Source: [Phialemoniopsis] sp. UDSM-2020
Taxonomy: Eukaryota; Ascomycota; Sordariomycetes; Thyridiales; Thyridiaceae
Reading direction: 5' to 3'
DNA: 64,000 nucleotides
NCBI GenBank assembly: GCA_018873225.1
Contig: JAEILZ010000009.1
Location: 2,161,501 to 2,225,500, forward strand
Numbering within the stretch: position 1 is the first letter of the stretch; every line of letters starts with the position of its first letter. A program made the position numbers and the translations under genes. This document shows, one piece after another, positions 11,725-21,300 of this stretch. The notes beneath the pieces were generated by a model, which had not been told where the DNA came from, searched no databases, and saw only the letters and a program-made list of their open reading frames with translations.

Positions 11725-12127
11725 TTTTCCATACTCTTGTGCGTGTCGAGGCTGTTTGCTGTCTTGAACATCGTGCGGTTGAGTTATGCAGAGGGCAATT
11801 AGTAATGGCCTAAAACTCCCCAACAAGGGCATTTCTCACCCAAATATAGCGCAGTGATTGGCGCATAAAAGTGGAGGTTTCAGCACTCACATCAACCACT
11901 TCACGATCCTGTTTTTGCTCAGTAGCAGAGCTTGTGGTGCATTGCTGATCGAGTCATGATAGAAAAGGGCTTTTTCAAGATTCCTTGGTGCCATGGATGT
12001 TTTCCGACTAGATGACTTTGACAGCAGATGACGAGACCTAGCTTTGACAAGGGAGCAAAAAATACAAGTTGAGACAGAACACCATTCAAAAAGCTCGAAG
12101 TATGACGTGGATGAAGAAATAAAAAAG

Positions 12128-12370
12128 AATAAAAAAAGAGGCGCCTTTGCCGGGGCTTGAATGAACGAGTGGTCCGAATAACATGCTCAAATCTCAAAGG
12201 ATTTGATCACAAGCATTCTTGACAGCTAACCAGCCACGCCATCTCGCCGTTCCCCTCCCAGCAGTTATGTTCGGTGTCGTTGTATGTTTGCCTGATAAAG
12301 GGAGTGTCGGGCTGTTAGGAAGCCAGTGGTAAGAAGGCGGCAGAGTGTATGGAACGGGGAAGGCACCGTT
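12128..12370 (-). repeat. diverged two-copy repeat, copy A
   Basis: On the minus strand this ends in TTCAAGCCCCGGCAAAGGCG followed by T-runs. It shares TGTTTGCCTGATAAAGGGAG and a downstream GTGG/GGAAC-rich stretch with copy B at about 12763-13050. Orientation is the same. No intact ORF. Confidence 0.5.
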
Positions 12371-12762
12371 CATGAGAGCGGCAGGTCTGAGGCGGCTTGA
12401 GGACAGCAAGCCTCGCCACTTATGTACCGTCCTTTGGATTGAACGTGCATGTAATTCATGACGCATTCGAATTGGGGATGAGAGATGGAGCATCTGAGGT
12501 CATCTGAAGACTGATGTTCTCGAGGACATGCACAGCTTCCAATCCCTGAATCGAATGTAGGACGTACCTGCGGCGCTATCAACATGTCGGGCAACCACTT
12601 CAAGATGCTTGCGATGGCATATAAGATACCTTAACCCTGGTATGATTTGCAGTGATCCGTTAAGCCAAATACAACATGCAAAAAAGAAAAGGATTGCCAT
12701 GGTAACATTTGATGAGCATGGGATATAGGGAAGAAGAAGAAAGGGGGAGAAAGAGAAAGGAA

Positions 12763-13050
12763 AAAAAAAAAAAGGGGTACCTTTACTGGGGCTCGAACCG
12801 GCCCAGTCACGGTTCTTCAGACAGTCTTGCTTCAGTCCCGAAAGGCTTTCATCGAACTTAACAGCGATGTCGTCTTGCATAGCGCGCAAAGCGGGCAGAC
12901 AGTGCGGCTGTACCATGTTGCCATCCTAATGCCCTGGCTATGGCGTCAGGTGTCTTGCCATGTTTGCCTGATAAAGGGAGAAAGGTCGAAGGCTGTCTGG
13001 CAGGCAGGAGGTGGAAGGGGCCGGAGGGTGTGGAAGTGGGAAGGTACGCA
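12763..13050 (-). repeat. diverged two-copy repeat, copy B, with tRNA-like end
   Basis: Second copy of the element at 12128-12370. The minus strand reads GGTTCGAGCCCCAGTAAAGG followed by a run of 12 T, reminiscent of a tRNA T-arm and a pol III terminator. The T-stem does not pair properly, so I do not call a tRNA. Confidence 0.5.
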
Positions 13051-13173
13051 GTACTGCTGCCTGAAGGGTGGAAGCGCAATGTGCATCTCGATCCGTTGCT
13101 TCGGTGAAGGCTTGTTGGTGATTTGAGTGACGTGTTCTAACTCTAGATCTATAAGCATCTATTGCGTACGTTT

Positions 13174-13917
13174 CTAAGCCTCCTTGACCGGCAGAGCCGC
13201 CTCGCCAATCTCGTCAACATCAGGATCCCACTTCATATTGACCAGCACAAACTCCTTCAGTCCTCCAGGCACCTCGCCCACCCCCTCGAGACTGACGGCC
13301 CTCGGCTCGCCGACGGGCACGAACCCAAACTTCTCGTACACCGGCACCCCCTGCGCCCCGGCCTCGAGGTACGCCGGCACCCGGTCCTCGCGCGCCCGGT
13401 CCATGCCCCACCTGACCAGCATCCCCGCCGCGCCGCGCCGCCGCCGGCTCGGCCTCGTGACGAGGTGCATCAGGAGCCAGCACGCCTTGCCGGGGGCCAT
13501 CCAGCTCTCGCGGAACGAGTCGCGCTCCGTGAGGATGTGGTTCGCGAGCGCCACGTTGAAGTTGGGCGGCGGGTAGCTCGCGTCTGCGTCCCGGCTTGTC
13601 AAGGGAGCCATCTCCCAGGGGCCCTCGCGCGCGTACACGTAGCCGTCCGGGTAGTAGTGCCAGCGGGCCAGGGCGACGATTTGATCAGAGTCATCGACGA
13701 CCTTGAGGAAGCGCACCGTCGGGTCCTCCAGGAAGCGGCGGCGCTGCAGGGCGAAGCAGGCGGTGGCGCGGACGCCGGCCTCGGCCGGGGTGCTCACGGG
13801 CCATGCCAGCGTGTTGGGCGGGGCGACGAGGTCATCGCCCGGGGTCTCGGCCTGGCTTGCGTCGGAGATCAGGGTGTCGAAGTCGGCTAGCTCGACTGGG
13901 GCGACGCGCAGGGCCAT
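13174..13917 (-). CDS. GNAT-family N-acetyltransferase, 247 aa, intronless
   Basis: Predicted acetyl-CoA-dependent acetyltransferase, probably cytosolic. The N-terminal part has the GNAT order: ADFDTLISDASQ, then FLKVVDDSDQIVALARW (beta strands 2-4). The acetyl-CoA loop region lies in LMHLVTRPSRRRRGAAGMLV (about residues 152-171), where R-x-x-x-R-R-G-A/x-G matches the R/Q-x-x-G-x-G/A motif. It is followed by VPAYLEAGAQGVPVYEKFGF, the usual final block. Fungal relatives are generic small GNAT proteins without known substrate. It is divergent from the SDR gene at 14677, with 759 bases between them that could act as a shared promoter region. Confidence 0.88.
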   Translation of the reverse strand: MALRVAPVELADFDTLISDASQAETPGDDLVAPPNTLAWPVSTPAEAGVRATACFALQRRRFLEDPTVRFLKVVDDSDQIVALARWHYYPDGYVYAREGPWEMAPLTSRDADASYPPPNFNVALANHILTERDSFRESWMAPGKACWLLMHLVTRPSRRRRGAAGMLVRWGMDRAREDRVPAYLEAGAQGVPVYEKFGFVPVGEPRAVSLEGVGEVPGGLKEFVLVNMKWDPDVDEIGEAALPVKEA

Positions 13918-14676
13918 GTTGGAGGCTTATGAGGGGTAATTAGAGTTGCCGGGATTTAGCAAGCCTCATCAATAAAGGCAAAAGAGTCAAGAGTGCCAAG
14001 TGGATGTTGCGATGGCGGGTTTTCGAGTCATCTTGGAAATCTCGGTGGAGTTAATGGGTTAATATGGCGCTAAAGCCATCACATAAGCACGCCCTGCCGG
14101 TGACAAGCTGATAAGAGTCGATTCTCTGCAATCATTGTCGCGATGTTTTAAACAGCGAGGATGTCGCTGCAACAGGAAGACAACATAGCAATTGGGTCGG
14201 ACTGACGACGTTCACCAAATTTAGTCATCGCGACTCGGCACGAGACACCGTCAGGATAACGTCCCTTGTCTCTCGGCTCTTCAGCCAATTGCCCGAGCCG
14301 AAGTCGTACAGGACCCATACCAGACCTGCGGCCAGCGACTCCATTTTCCTAATCGGGTAATTCTTTCGATGATGGCACGACACGATGAGCCAAGTTGTCC
14401 AGTAGCATGGACGTCACAGACGCACCAAGGCGTCCATGATGCTCGTGGCGTCAGCTATTGTCCACCATCCGGAGCCCTAAATGGCAGGTGAGGACAAGTG
14501 CCGCTTTTTGTTGAGGATGCTCGCCTCACCGGCACCGCCTCTCGATACGTGTAGGTGGCAGCATAAAAAGCAGGCAGCCCTCGTCCCAGTCAAGCTTCTG
14601 GTCAACCCCAATCCTGTCTTTCTACACCATCATCTTGTTTATTGAACCCCTCTGAGCTAGCTTCCACCTCGCCGAG
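13918..14676. promoter_or_regulatory. divergent promoter region between GNAT and SDR genes
   Basis: 759 bases without an ORF of note. An AT-rich CATAAAAAGCAGG at about 14562 may be the TATA region of the SDR gene; it is followed by a pyrimidine-rich leader up to ATG 14677. Confidence 0.35.
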
Positions 14677-15585
14677 ATGCCCACCGACACTCTAAGCCTC
14701 CAGGGCAAAGTCGCCATCGTCACTGGCTCCGGCCGTGAGAATGGCATCGGCGGAGGAATCGCCCTCGCTTTGGCCCGCAATGGCGCCTCTGTAGCTATAA
14801 ACTACGTATCAGACTCTGTCACGGACAGGGCTACCAAGTTTGCCGAGGTCCTGCGCCAAGCTGGCGGCCAGGTCATTGTAGTCCAGGCTGCCGTGGACAC
14901 GCTCGAGGGAGCTCGTCATCTTGTCAAACAGACTCTTGATGGGTTCCAGACTGATCACATTGACATCCTAGGTCAGCGGATACCCCATACTATTGATGTT
15001 CACTGTATTGACTTTTATCTATGCACAGTAAACAACGCTGGTGTCGTCTTCTTTAGCTCAATCACTGAAGAGCCCAACGTCGAGCAGCTGGCCAAGGTCT
15101 TCCAGACCAACGTTGTCGGGCCTTTCTACATGGTCAACGCCGTTGTTCCGCACATGCCTCCTGGCGGTCGCATCATCAACATCACTTCTACCAATTCCAA
15201 GACGGGCAACTTTCACGCTTCTACGTATGCAGCGTCGAAAGCTGCGCTGGATAACTTGACTTGGACCTGGTCAAAAGAGGTGATGAACTTTATTATGCTG
15301 TCGGGACACAGAAGACAAGGCAAGGCTAACTATTATTGTCTATCACAGCTTGGGCGGAGCAGAGGACTCACTGTCAATTCCGTCGCTCCAGGGCCTGTCC
15401 TGACCGATATCTACCCACAAGGTATGGCCGGGGAGCTGACGAAGCCCGAAGTCGATATGACGCGTGCCGCTGACCGGCCCGGCACCATTGAGGATATCGG
15501 CGATGCTGTGCTCCTTTTGGTCAACGAGAAGTCCAGGTGGATCACTGGACAGTATATTGGTGTTAGTGGGGGCGTCACATGGTGA
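14677..15585 (+). CDS. classical short-chain dehydrogenase/reductase, 260 aa
   Basis: NAD(P)(H)-dependent oxidoreductase. Exons 14677-14971, 15029-15279, 15349-15585. The Rossmann dinucleotide motif is TGSGRENGIGGGIA (residues about 16-29), a slightly extended TGxxxGIG. NNAG is split by intron 1 at IDIL/VNNAG. The catalytic Ser is in NITSTNS and the catalytic pair in YAASKAAL. The C-terminal blocks VNSVAPGPVLTDIY and ITGQYIGVSGG are canonical. Length is typical of 3-oxoacyl-reductase-like or glucose-dehydrogenase-like SDRs. Both introns can be read through without a stop, but the splice sites are good and removal restores canonical motif spacing. Its neighbours (Zn2Cys6 regulator, PhyH dioxygenase, APC permease) suggest a small metabolic cluster. 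Substrate unknown. Confidence 0.92.
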   Translation: MPTDTLSLQGKVAIVTGSGRENGIGGGIALALARNGASVAINYVSDSVTDRATKFAEVLRQAGGQVIVVQAAVDTLEGARHLVKQTLDGFQTDHIDILGQRIPHTIDVHCIDFYLCTVNNAGVVFFSSITEEPNVEQLAKVFQTNVVGPFYMVNAVVPHMPPGGRIINITSTNSKTGNFHASTYAASKAALDNLTWTWSKEVMNFIMLSGHRRQGKANYYCLSQLGRSRGLTVNSVAPGPVLTDIYPQGMAGELTKPEVDMTRAADRPGTIEDIGDAVLLLVNEKSRWITGQYIGVSGGVTW

Positions 15586-15952
15586 ACGTCGTGAGTTGTG
15601 ATGGCCAGGACTTGATGCACGCCCTCCAGAAAATCACTTGTTGTCAGTAGCGGCCATGTAATAAATATTGCGATATACTTGATTGATTCCCAATCTTACA
15701 TTAGTTAAATAAGCAGGGGCCAGTCTCAATCTGCTAGCGACCTACCGACCTGTGAAAAGGGTTGCCATCTTGATGACAAGTCGGCGAGATAAGAGAGATA
15801 AGGACCGCCGCCGCTCAGCGTTAGCTTCAATGTTCCCCATTGCTTCTCTACTTAAACCAGCTGCTCTCCCCACACTTGTCTCTTGGCCGCATTTCAAGTT
15901 ATGTCAATTTCTCACCTGTGATGGTGTGAAATCCGCTAGATCAGAACCACCA
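15586..15952. other. intergenic, promoter of the second Zn2Cys6 gene
   Basis: The frame is open back to 15752, but that part has no family similarity and is treated as leader. Confidence 0.4.
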
Positions 15953-17454
15953 ATGCCGTTGAACAGCCATCAACTACGCCTCCCACACAAAAGGTCGAGA
16001 AACGGTTGCATCACGTGCCGGAAGAGACACAAAAGGTGTGACGAGGTGAAACCCTTGTGTGGTGGCTGCAACAGAAACGAGCTTATCTGCAGGTGGCAGC
16101 AACCGGGCGATGATTCGACATGCAGTCCGCCTCAGATACACACTAGGGAGGACATCAAACCGACTCAAAGCTTGTCAAGGCTGAGAAGCGATGTGATACA
16201 CCGGCCAAGATCACAACATATCCCGCTCTTTAGCGGGGAGGCGGAATCACGGTTGCTCAATCACTTCGTCCACGGCACGGCTCCTAGGCTGGCCGGCAAG
16301 AAGCAATTGACGAACCCATTCCTCAAGTATAACCTGCAGCTTGCGGGCCAGAACGAAGCGCTGCAGCATGCTATTTTGGCCATGAGCGCATCCCACCTCG
16401 TCTACAGTCAGCCTGATCTGATGGTAATGGCAAAGAGCCACTATGCTGTCTCCTTGCGCAGCGTGAAGCACAGCTTGACAGCCTGGGGATCGATGGCTCT
16501 TGACGAGAAGCTTGTCGTACTGGCTACAACACTCGCTCTCTGCTGGTTCGAGGTACTCACGTTCCACTTCTCCTGATTGAGAAAGATCAACAGCTGAAGC
16601 GATCCGTCTTATAGATCATTGACTGCAACCCTAATGGCGCATTGTATCGACATCTCACAGCCACCAAGGCCATGCTGGAAGAGCTTGTGCGCCTGCAAGC
16701 TCGAGATACTGATAGCTCACTGATGGACTTCTTCCTCGAGCAGTATGCCTACATGGCCTTGATCTCGGTCTTCACGCCCGATCCAGAGCCCTTGTACCAG
16801 AACGCACTCAATACCAGCCTCTGCTCGTCTCTGCAGCTCTTGAGTCAGGGCACTACCAACTACGGCTTCCTCCTCGGTTATACTCATCCGTTCTTTGAGG
16901 CCATTCCGCGTATATCTGATCTCGCTAGGGTGGTGATGAGTAGCGGTCAACCGTGCCCGACACAGCTCGAGCCGGAATTTCGTGCGATACACCAGGAGCT
17001 CGAGGAGTGGCAACCCTCACTCATGGCTGACGATGCTGTCGCTGCTGACCTCATCGCGGCGGCTCGCCTGTACCAGCAAGCGACCATCATATTTTTGCTC
17101 GTCGCGTTCCACGGCCCGAAAGCGCCATCGGACGAATTGTTGAACAGTGTCGAGCCCTGCATCGAGAAGTTCCTCGAAAATTTCTCTTCCATCACTTACG
17201 ACCCCGGGCCGTGGACGACCATATGCTGGCCGCTAATCATTGTCGGGTCTTGTATGCGAATGGAGTCACAACGAGAGCTCGCCCGGGCCATCACTACAGG
17301 CTCAGTGCCTACTTTTCGAATGTTCTGTCAAGCCATGACCATAGAGATCCTCCAGCTCTTATGGGCGGAACAAGATGTCTCTGACGATTATTGGGGGCCT
17401 CACGGGATGCAGCGACTACTTAAGACAAAGAACCTCACGATTTCGATTGGTTGA
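15953..17454 (+). CDS. Zn2Cys6 / Fungal_trans_2 transcription factor, 479 aa
   Basis: DNA-binding regulator. Exons 15953-16552 and 16615-17454. The zinc cluster lies at residues 19-46 (C-x2-C-x6-C-x6-C-x2-C-x6-C) in a strongly basic context with RNGCITCRKRHKRCDE. The remainder is the helical Fungal_trans_2-type regulatory domain, including SGEAESRLLNHFVHGTAP, NPFLKYNLQLAGQNEALQHA and ILAMSASHL, a block typical of these proteins, and PWTTICWPLIIVGSC near the C-terminus. Residue count is normal for the family. It lies between the SDR gene and the convergent PhyH gene and is the natural candidate regulator of this SDR-PhyH-permease group, by position only. Upstream in-frame ATG 15752 was rejected because the zinc cluster normally sits close to the N-terminus. 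Confidence 0.9.
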
Positions 17455-17506
17455 TATTCATCATCATCATCAATCCATCGAAAGCCAAACTATTCTACAA
17501 CAACTA

Positions 17507-18475
17507 CTAGAACAAATCACGCGCCGTTTCCGTGCCCCTCAACGCATCGAGCGGATGTTTCAAGTCCACCCACCCCAGAAAAGGCGCACTGAGAGAGTAT
17601 CCCAGTCTCTCCAGCATCTCGTCGTCATACACTTTGGACAGCTCCGCAAAGTCGTTGGCCAGATACTGGTTCTCCTCCTGTCGGAGATACCCCTTTGTCA
17701 TAAAGAAGCTGTACACGAGCCGCTCCTCGTCGGCCGTCGTGTTGGCCGACCCGCCGTGGAAACAGCTCGACAGGAACACAAACCCGTCGCCGGGCTCCAG
17801 CTCCGCGTAGTACGTCAACGACTCGGCCGGCGGCGTCGAGGGCGCCCACAGGTGCGACCCGGGTATGAACCGCGTCGCCCCGTTGCGCCGCGTCGTCTTC
17901 TTGCCCGCGACGAAGAAGCCCACGCCCGTGTCCTGACCAATCTCGTATTCCTCAGCGGTCCTCTTCCGTGGTGCGTTATGGTGCACCATGTCGTCGCGGT
18001 GCAGCTCCTGGTCGCGCGCGCCCGGCCCGATGGAGAAGACGATGGTGTTGTTGATCTGCGGGCGCGAGACGCTCGTTTTCAACTCCTCGCCGTACCATGC
18101 CGAGAACGTCGATGTCAGCATCTTGTCGCCCACACTGCGGAAAAGTGCGTTGCCGAGCATCGCTTTTGTAAAGGCCGGGGACTTGCCGGCCAGGCCCATG
18201 ACGCGCCGCGTCTCCTTGGGGAAGAAGGAGCCCTCCCAGGCGCCGTCGGCGTCGATGTAGGGCCGCGTCTCGCGCTCGATGTCGGAGAGGACGGAGGGCG
18301 GGAGGACGCCGCGTACGACGCAGCCTCCCGCGCGGATGAGTTCGGCGATGATCGCGTCGGGGGTCGCGGTGGCTGCGTCGAGGGCGCGGACTTCGGGGAG
18401 GGGTCGGAGGCGGTCGTCGCTTTTGGAAGGGATGGGCGCCGCTGGAGCGGGCTCCGGGGAGACGGACGCTGGCAT
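17507..18475 (-). CDS. phytanoyl-CoA dioxygenase family (PhyH) protein, 322 aa
   Basis: Predicted Fe(II)/2-oxoglutarate-dependent oxygenase. It is intronless. Iron ligands are visible: H-x-D in ELHRDDMVHHNA (about residues 158-169) and the distal His in SSCFHGGSANTT (about residues 240-251), with a following Arg (ERLVYSFFMTKG) as candidate 2-oxoglutarate binder. NGATRFIPGSHLW is the standard block before the distal site. Such enzymes occur in fungal secondary-metabolite clusters (e.g. FtmOx1-like) and in catabolism; which applies here is unknown. It is convergent with the Zn2Cys6 gene (stops 52 bases apart) and divergent from the permease at 19234. The Pro/Ala-rich first 20 residues look unstructured. 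Confidence 0.9.
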   Translation of the reverse strand: MPASVSPEPAPAAPIPSKSDDRLRPLPEVRALDAATATPDAIIAELIRAGGCVVRGVLPPSVLSDIERETRPYIDADGAWEGSFFPKETRRVMGLAGKSPAFTKAMLGNALFRSVGDKMLTSTFSAWYGEELKTSVSRPQINNTIVFSIGPGARDQELHRDDMVHHNAPRKRTAEEYEIGQDTGVGFFVAGKKTTRRNGATRFIPGSHLWAPSTPPAESLTYYAELEPGDGFVFLSSCFHGGSANTTADEERLVYSFFMTKGYLRQEENQYLANDFAELSKVYDDEMLERLGYSLSAPFLGWVDLKHPLDALRGTETARDLF

Positions 18476-19233
18476 CTCGAGCTCGGATTAACTGTCTACT
18501 GATGACTGAGGGACGAGCTGGAGCACGATGATGATGGAAGGAAAAGCATAGGTCAGCAGCAATCGAAGCTATAGCAGGAGCCATCAATCTCGAGACATTC
18601 TTTATAATCAAGCATCAACACTGACAATAGTTTCCAGTATTCACATGCTCGCTGCCGAGCAGCTCAAGACGGCCTCAGTGGCTACCTCTTCTGGGCACTA
18701 ACACTGATAAGCGCGTCTACGACTTGCGCTCCACTCCTACAAGTTTTCGTGTAGTCAAGGGCTCAAGTTCGAAACTGGGGGATGATAAGGGCGTTTATCA
18801 GGAGTCGATGCATGTGGGCTGCATTGAACTAGGCCACAAAGCTGTCTAGCTCCGGTTGTGACACTAATTCCTTTGACGTGAATGGTCAAGAAAGGGGTTG
18901 TCGGGTTCACTGATAAGGGCGGTTAGATATGGCGGCGGGTTCCACCATACGGGGACGCCGTTCCATCAGTACGGAGTGTTAGTAACCTCATTTGATCATC
19001 TCTTCGCAAGCCATAGTTCAGTTGGGATAAGTCTTGTAGCCAGGGCTTTACAGTCAAGGAATGATAGTATCAGTGGCGTCCACGATACGGTGATGGCTTC
19101 AAGATGGTCGAAGGTAGGATCTCACATATAAGGCCATTCGTGCGCCATGACGATATTTCGATGTATGGAGAGCAAGCCCAACTGTGATTAGAAACTATAC
19201 ACGCACGGAAAGCATTGAAATTATCCTGGCAAC
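18476..19233. other. divergent intergenic region between PhyH and permease genes
   Basis: 758 bases without a supported gene. TTATAATCAAG at about 18600 could serve the PhyH gene. No repeat recognised. Confidence 0.35.
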
Positions 19234-20961
19234 ATGGAAAAGAGTACAAATCCTCCACTTCCTTGCAAGGGCAGAGCCTCGCTGACAAGTTTGCTAGAAC
19301 AGGCAAGCGACATCTCCGTCGGCTCCCACCACGGCGGCGTCGTCGTCGCAGCAGGCCAGGTCCTAGACGCCTCCACCGGCGCCGCCAAGCCTCGCCGCAG
19401 CCTCGGAGCCGTCCGCATCGCCGCCATGAGCTTCGACATCCTCAACAGCTGGGTCGGCGTGTCGGTCAGCATCGCCGTTGGGCTCGGCGCCGCGGGCTCC
19501 GGCGGCATCGTCTACGGCATGATCCTGACCTTCGTGTTATACATTAGCATGGCCGTCACGCTGGCCGAGATGGCGAGCGTGTGCCCGACGGCGGGAGGGC
19601 AGTACCACTTCGCGTCGCTCTTTGTGCCGGCGCGCTGGAGCCGCGGGGTGTCGTACGCGTGCGGCATGCTCGCCGTCGTGGCGTGGATCGCGATCCATGC
19701 CTCGGTGTGCATCTGCGTCGCGCAGATGGTGCTGTCGCTGGCGCAGTTCTGGAACGCTGGGTATGCAGCGGCGGACTGGCATTACTTTCTGGTGTTTCAG
19801 GGGGTTAATGTCCTGACGACGGCGTATGGGCTGCTCGCTATACGCAGGACGCTTTGGATCTATGACTTTGCTTGTACGTCTTTTCATATCTTCTAGAATA
19901 CTCGGGCTGACCACATCAGTGGGACTTACACTCACGGCCTTTGTTGCGTGTACCGTCGTCACCCTTGCGCGCAGTGACAAGGCGCCCTCTTCGTACGTTT
20001 GGGCCGACTTTTCGTCGTCTTCGGGCTGGAACACCGGCATTGCTTTTCTTTCGGGCTTGATCACGCCATGCTTCTCCTACGCCGGCCTCGATGCGTCGCT
20101 GCACATGGCCGAAGAGGTGACGAATCCCGAGAGAGTGGTGCCGTTTGCTCTGCTCGCATCAGTAGGTATCGGCTTTGTCACGTCCTTTACCTTCGGCGTC
20201 TCCATCATGTACTCATTACCGAGCATGCCGTCTCTGGACGGAGATGTGTAAGTCTACCCAGCTCAGAAGCGGAACACATCTAATGAGACTCACCACCGAC
20301 AGCATGCCGATCTACGCTATTCTCCGCGCTGCGCACAAGTCGACCACCTCCGGGACCGTATTCTTCGTGGCCATCACCCTCAGCCTGACCTTCACCTGCC
20401 TCGCGATCCAGCAGACCTCGTCCCGCCTCATATGGGCCTTTGCTCGGGACCAAGGCGTGTTCTTGTCCGGGCCCCTGTCGAGGTCATCCCGCATTCTGGG
20501 CGGCATCCCCGCCTGGGCCCTCGTTGCCGATGCTGTGCTGGTTGCCGTGGCGGGTTGCATCTTCCTCGCATCCTCAGCGGCTTTCAGCGCCTTTACGAGC
20601 ACGGGCCTCATCGTGCAGACTGTGTCGTTCGCAATTCCGACTATCTTTGTCCTCTGGTCTGGACGAAGCTCCCGCCTGCTTTCTCCGACGCGGTACTTCC
20701 GGGCTCCCGGCGCAATCGGGTGGGTTTGCAACATCATCACGGTACTTGCTGCTGTCATTCAGCTGGGCTTCTTCTGTTTCCCTGGGAGTATCCCAGTATC
20801 TGGTAGCACGATGAGTAGGTCTTTTGTCTCTTGATGAACACTGATTTGGGTTTGGTGTGCTAACTTCCTTGTTTTCAGACTACGCTGTCGTTGTACATCT
20901 TTGGGGGACTGAATTGGGTGTTTTATGCACGACATCATTATCATGGACCACGACTCGATAA
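19234..20961 (+). CDS. APC-superfamily amino acid/choline-type permease, about 520 aa, frameshifted C-terminus
   Basis: Polytopic plasma-membrane or vacuolar transporter of the APC family (GABA/choline permease group). Exons 19234-19873, 19920-20247, 20303-20814, 20879-20961. About eleven or twelve hydrophobic segments are visible. Family blocks include SFDILNSWVGVSVSIAVGL, ASVCPTAGGQYHFA, FSYAGLDASLHMAEEV and TSSRLIWAFARDQGVF. The last exon starts MNYAVVV as in relatives. The next frame then carries the expected ending (GGLNWVFYARHHYHGPRLD, stop at 20977), while the spliced frame stops at 20961. A small out-of-frame deletion near 20893 explains this. The hydrophobic core is intact, so the transporter may still work. 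It lies next to the PhyH gene. Confidence 0.85.
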
Positions 20962-20977
20962 GCCAATGCATCACTAG

Positions 20978-21300
20978 AGCTTAGCAAAAAGCGACAGAGG
21001 CGAGCTGCTTTACCTATGCTGCATATGACACTAAATCTAAACTTGGAGGGACGTTGAAAATGAAGAGCTCTGTAGGTTGAGCGAGTGAGGGAGGGGGTGT
21101 ACTTTCCAGTATATTGGATCTGCCTTGCGCGCGCGCTCAGCCTCATTGCTGCCTAACCATCATGTGAGATCAGGCTTCCAAGCGCTAAGCTCCCGACTTC
21201 CATGGATCGATCATACACTGAATCCTGATTTAGATGAAAACACAGTGACTGTTTTAAGAACAAGAAGCGACATTCCGGTACCAATTTAGCACACGCCGCG
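20978..21300. other. intergenic
   Basis: 323 bases; nothing recognisable. Confidence 0.4.

Noticed and set aside
12781..12880. tRNA-like sequence on the minus strand (GGTTCGAGCCCC, CTGAAGAA loop)
   Set aside because: T-stem has three mismatches and no proper D-arm is present, so it is described as a repeat instead.
17375..18502. 375-codon plus-strand ORF over the PhyH gene
   Set aside because: Antisense shadow; the minus strand encodes intact PhyH motifs.
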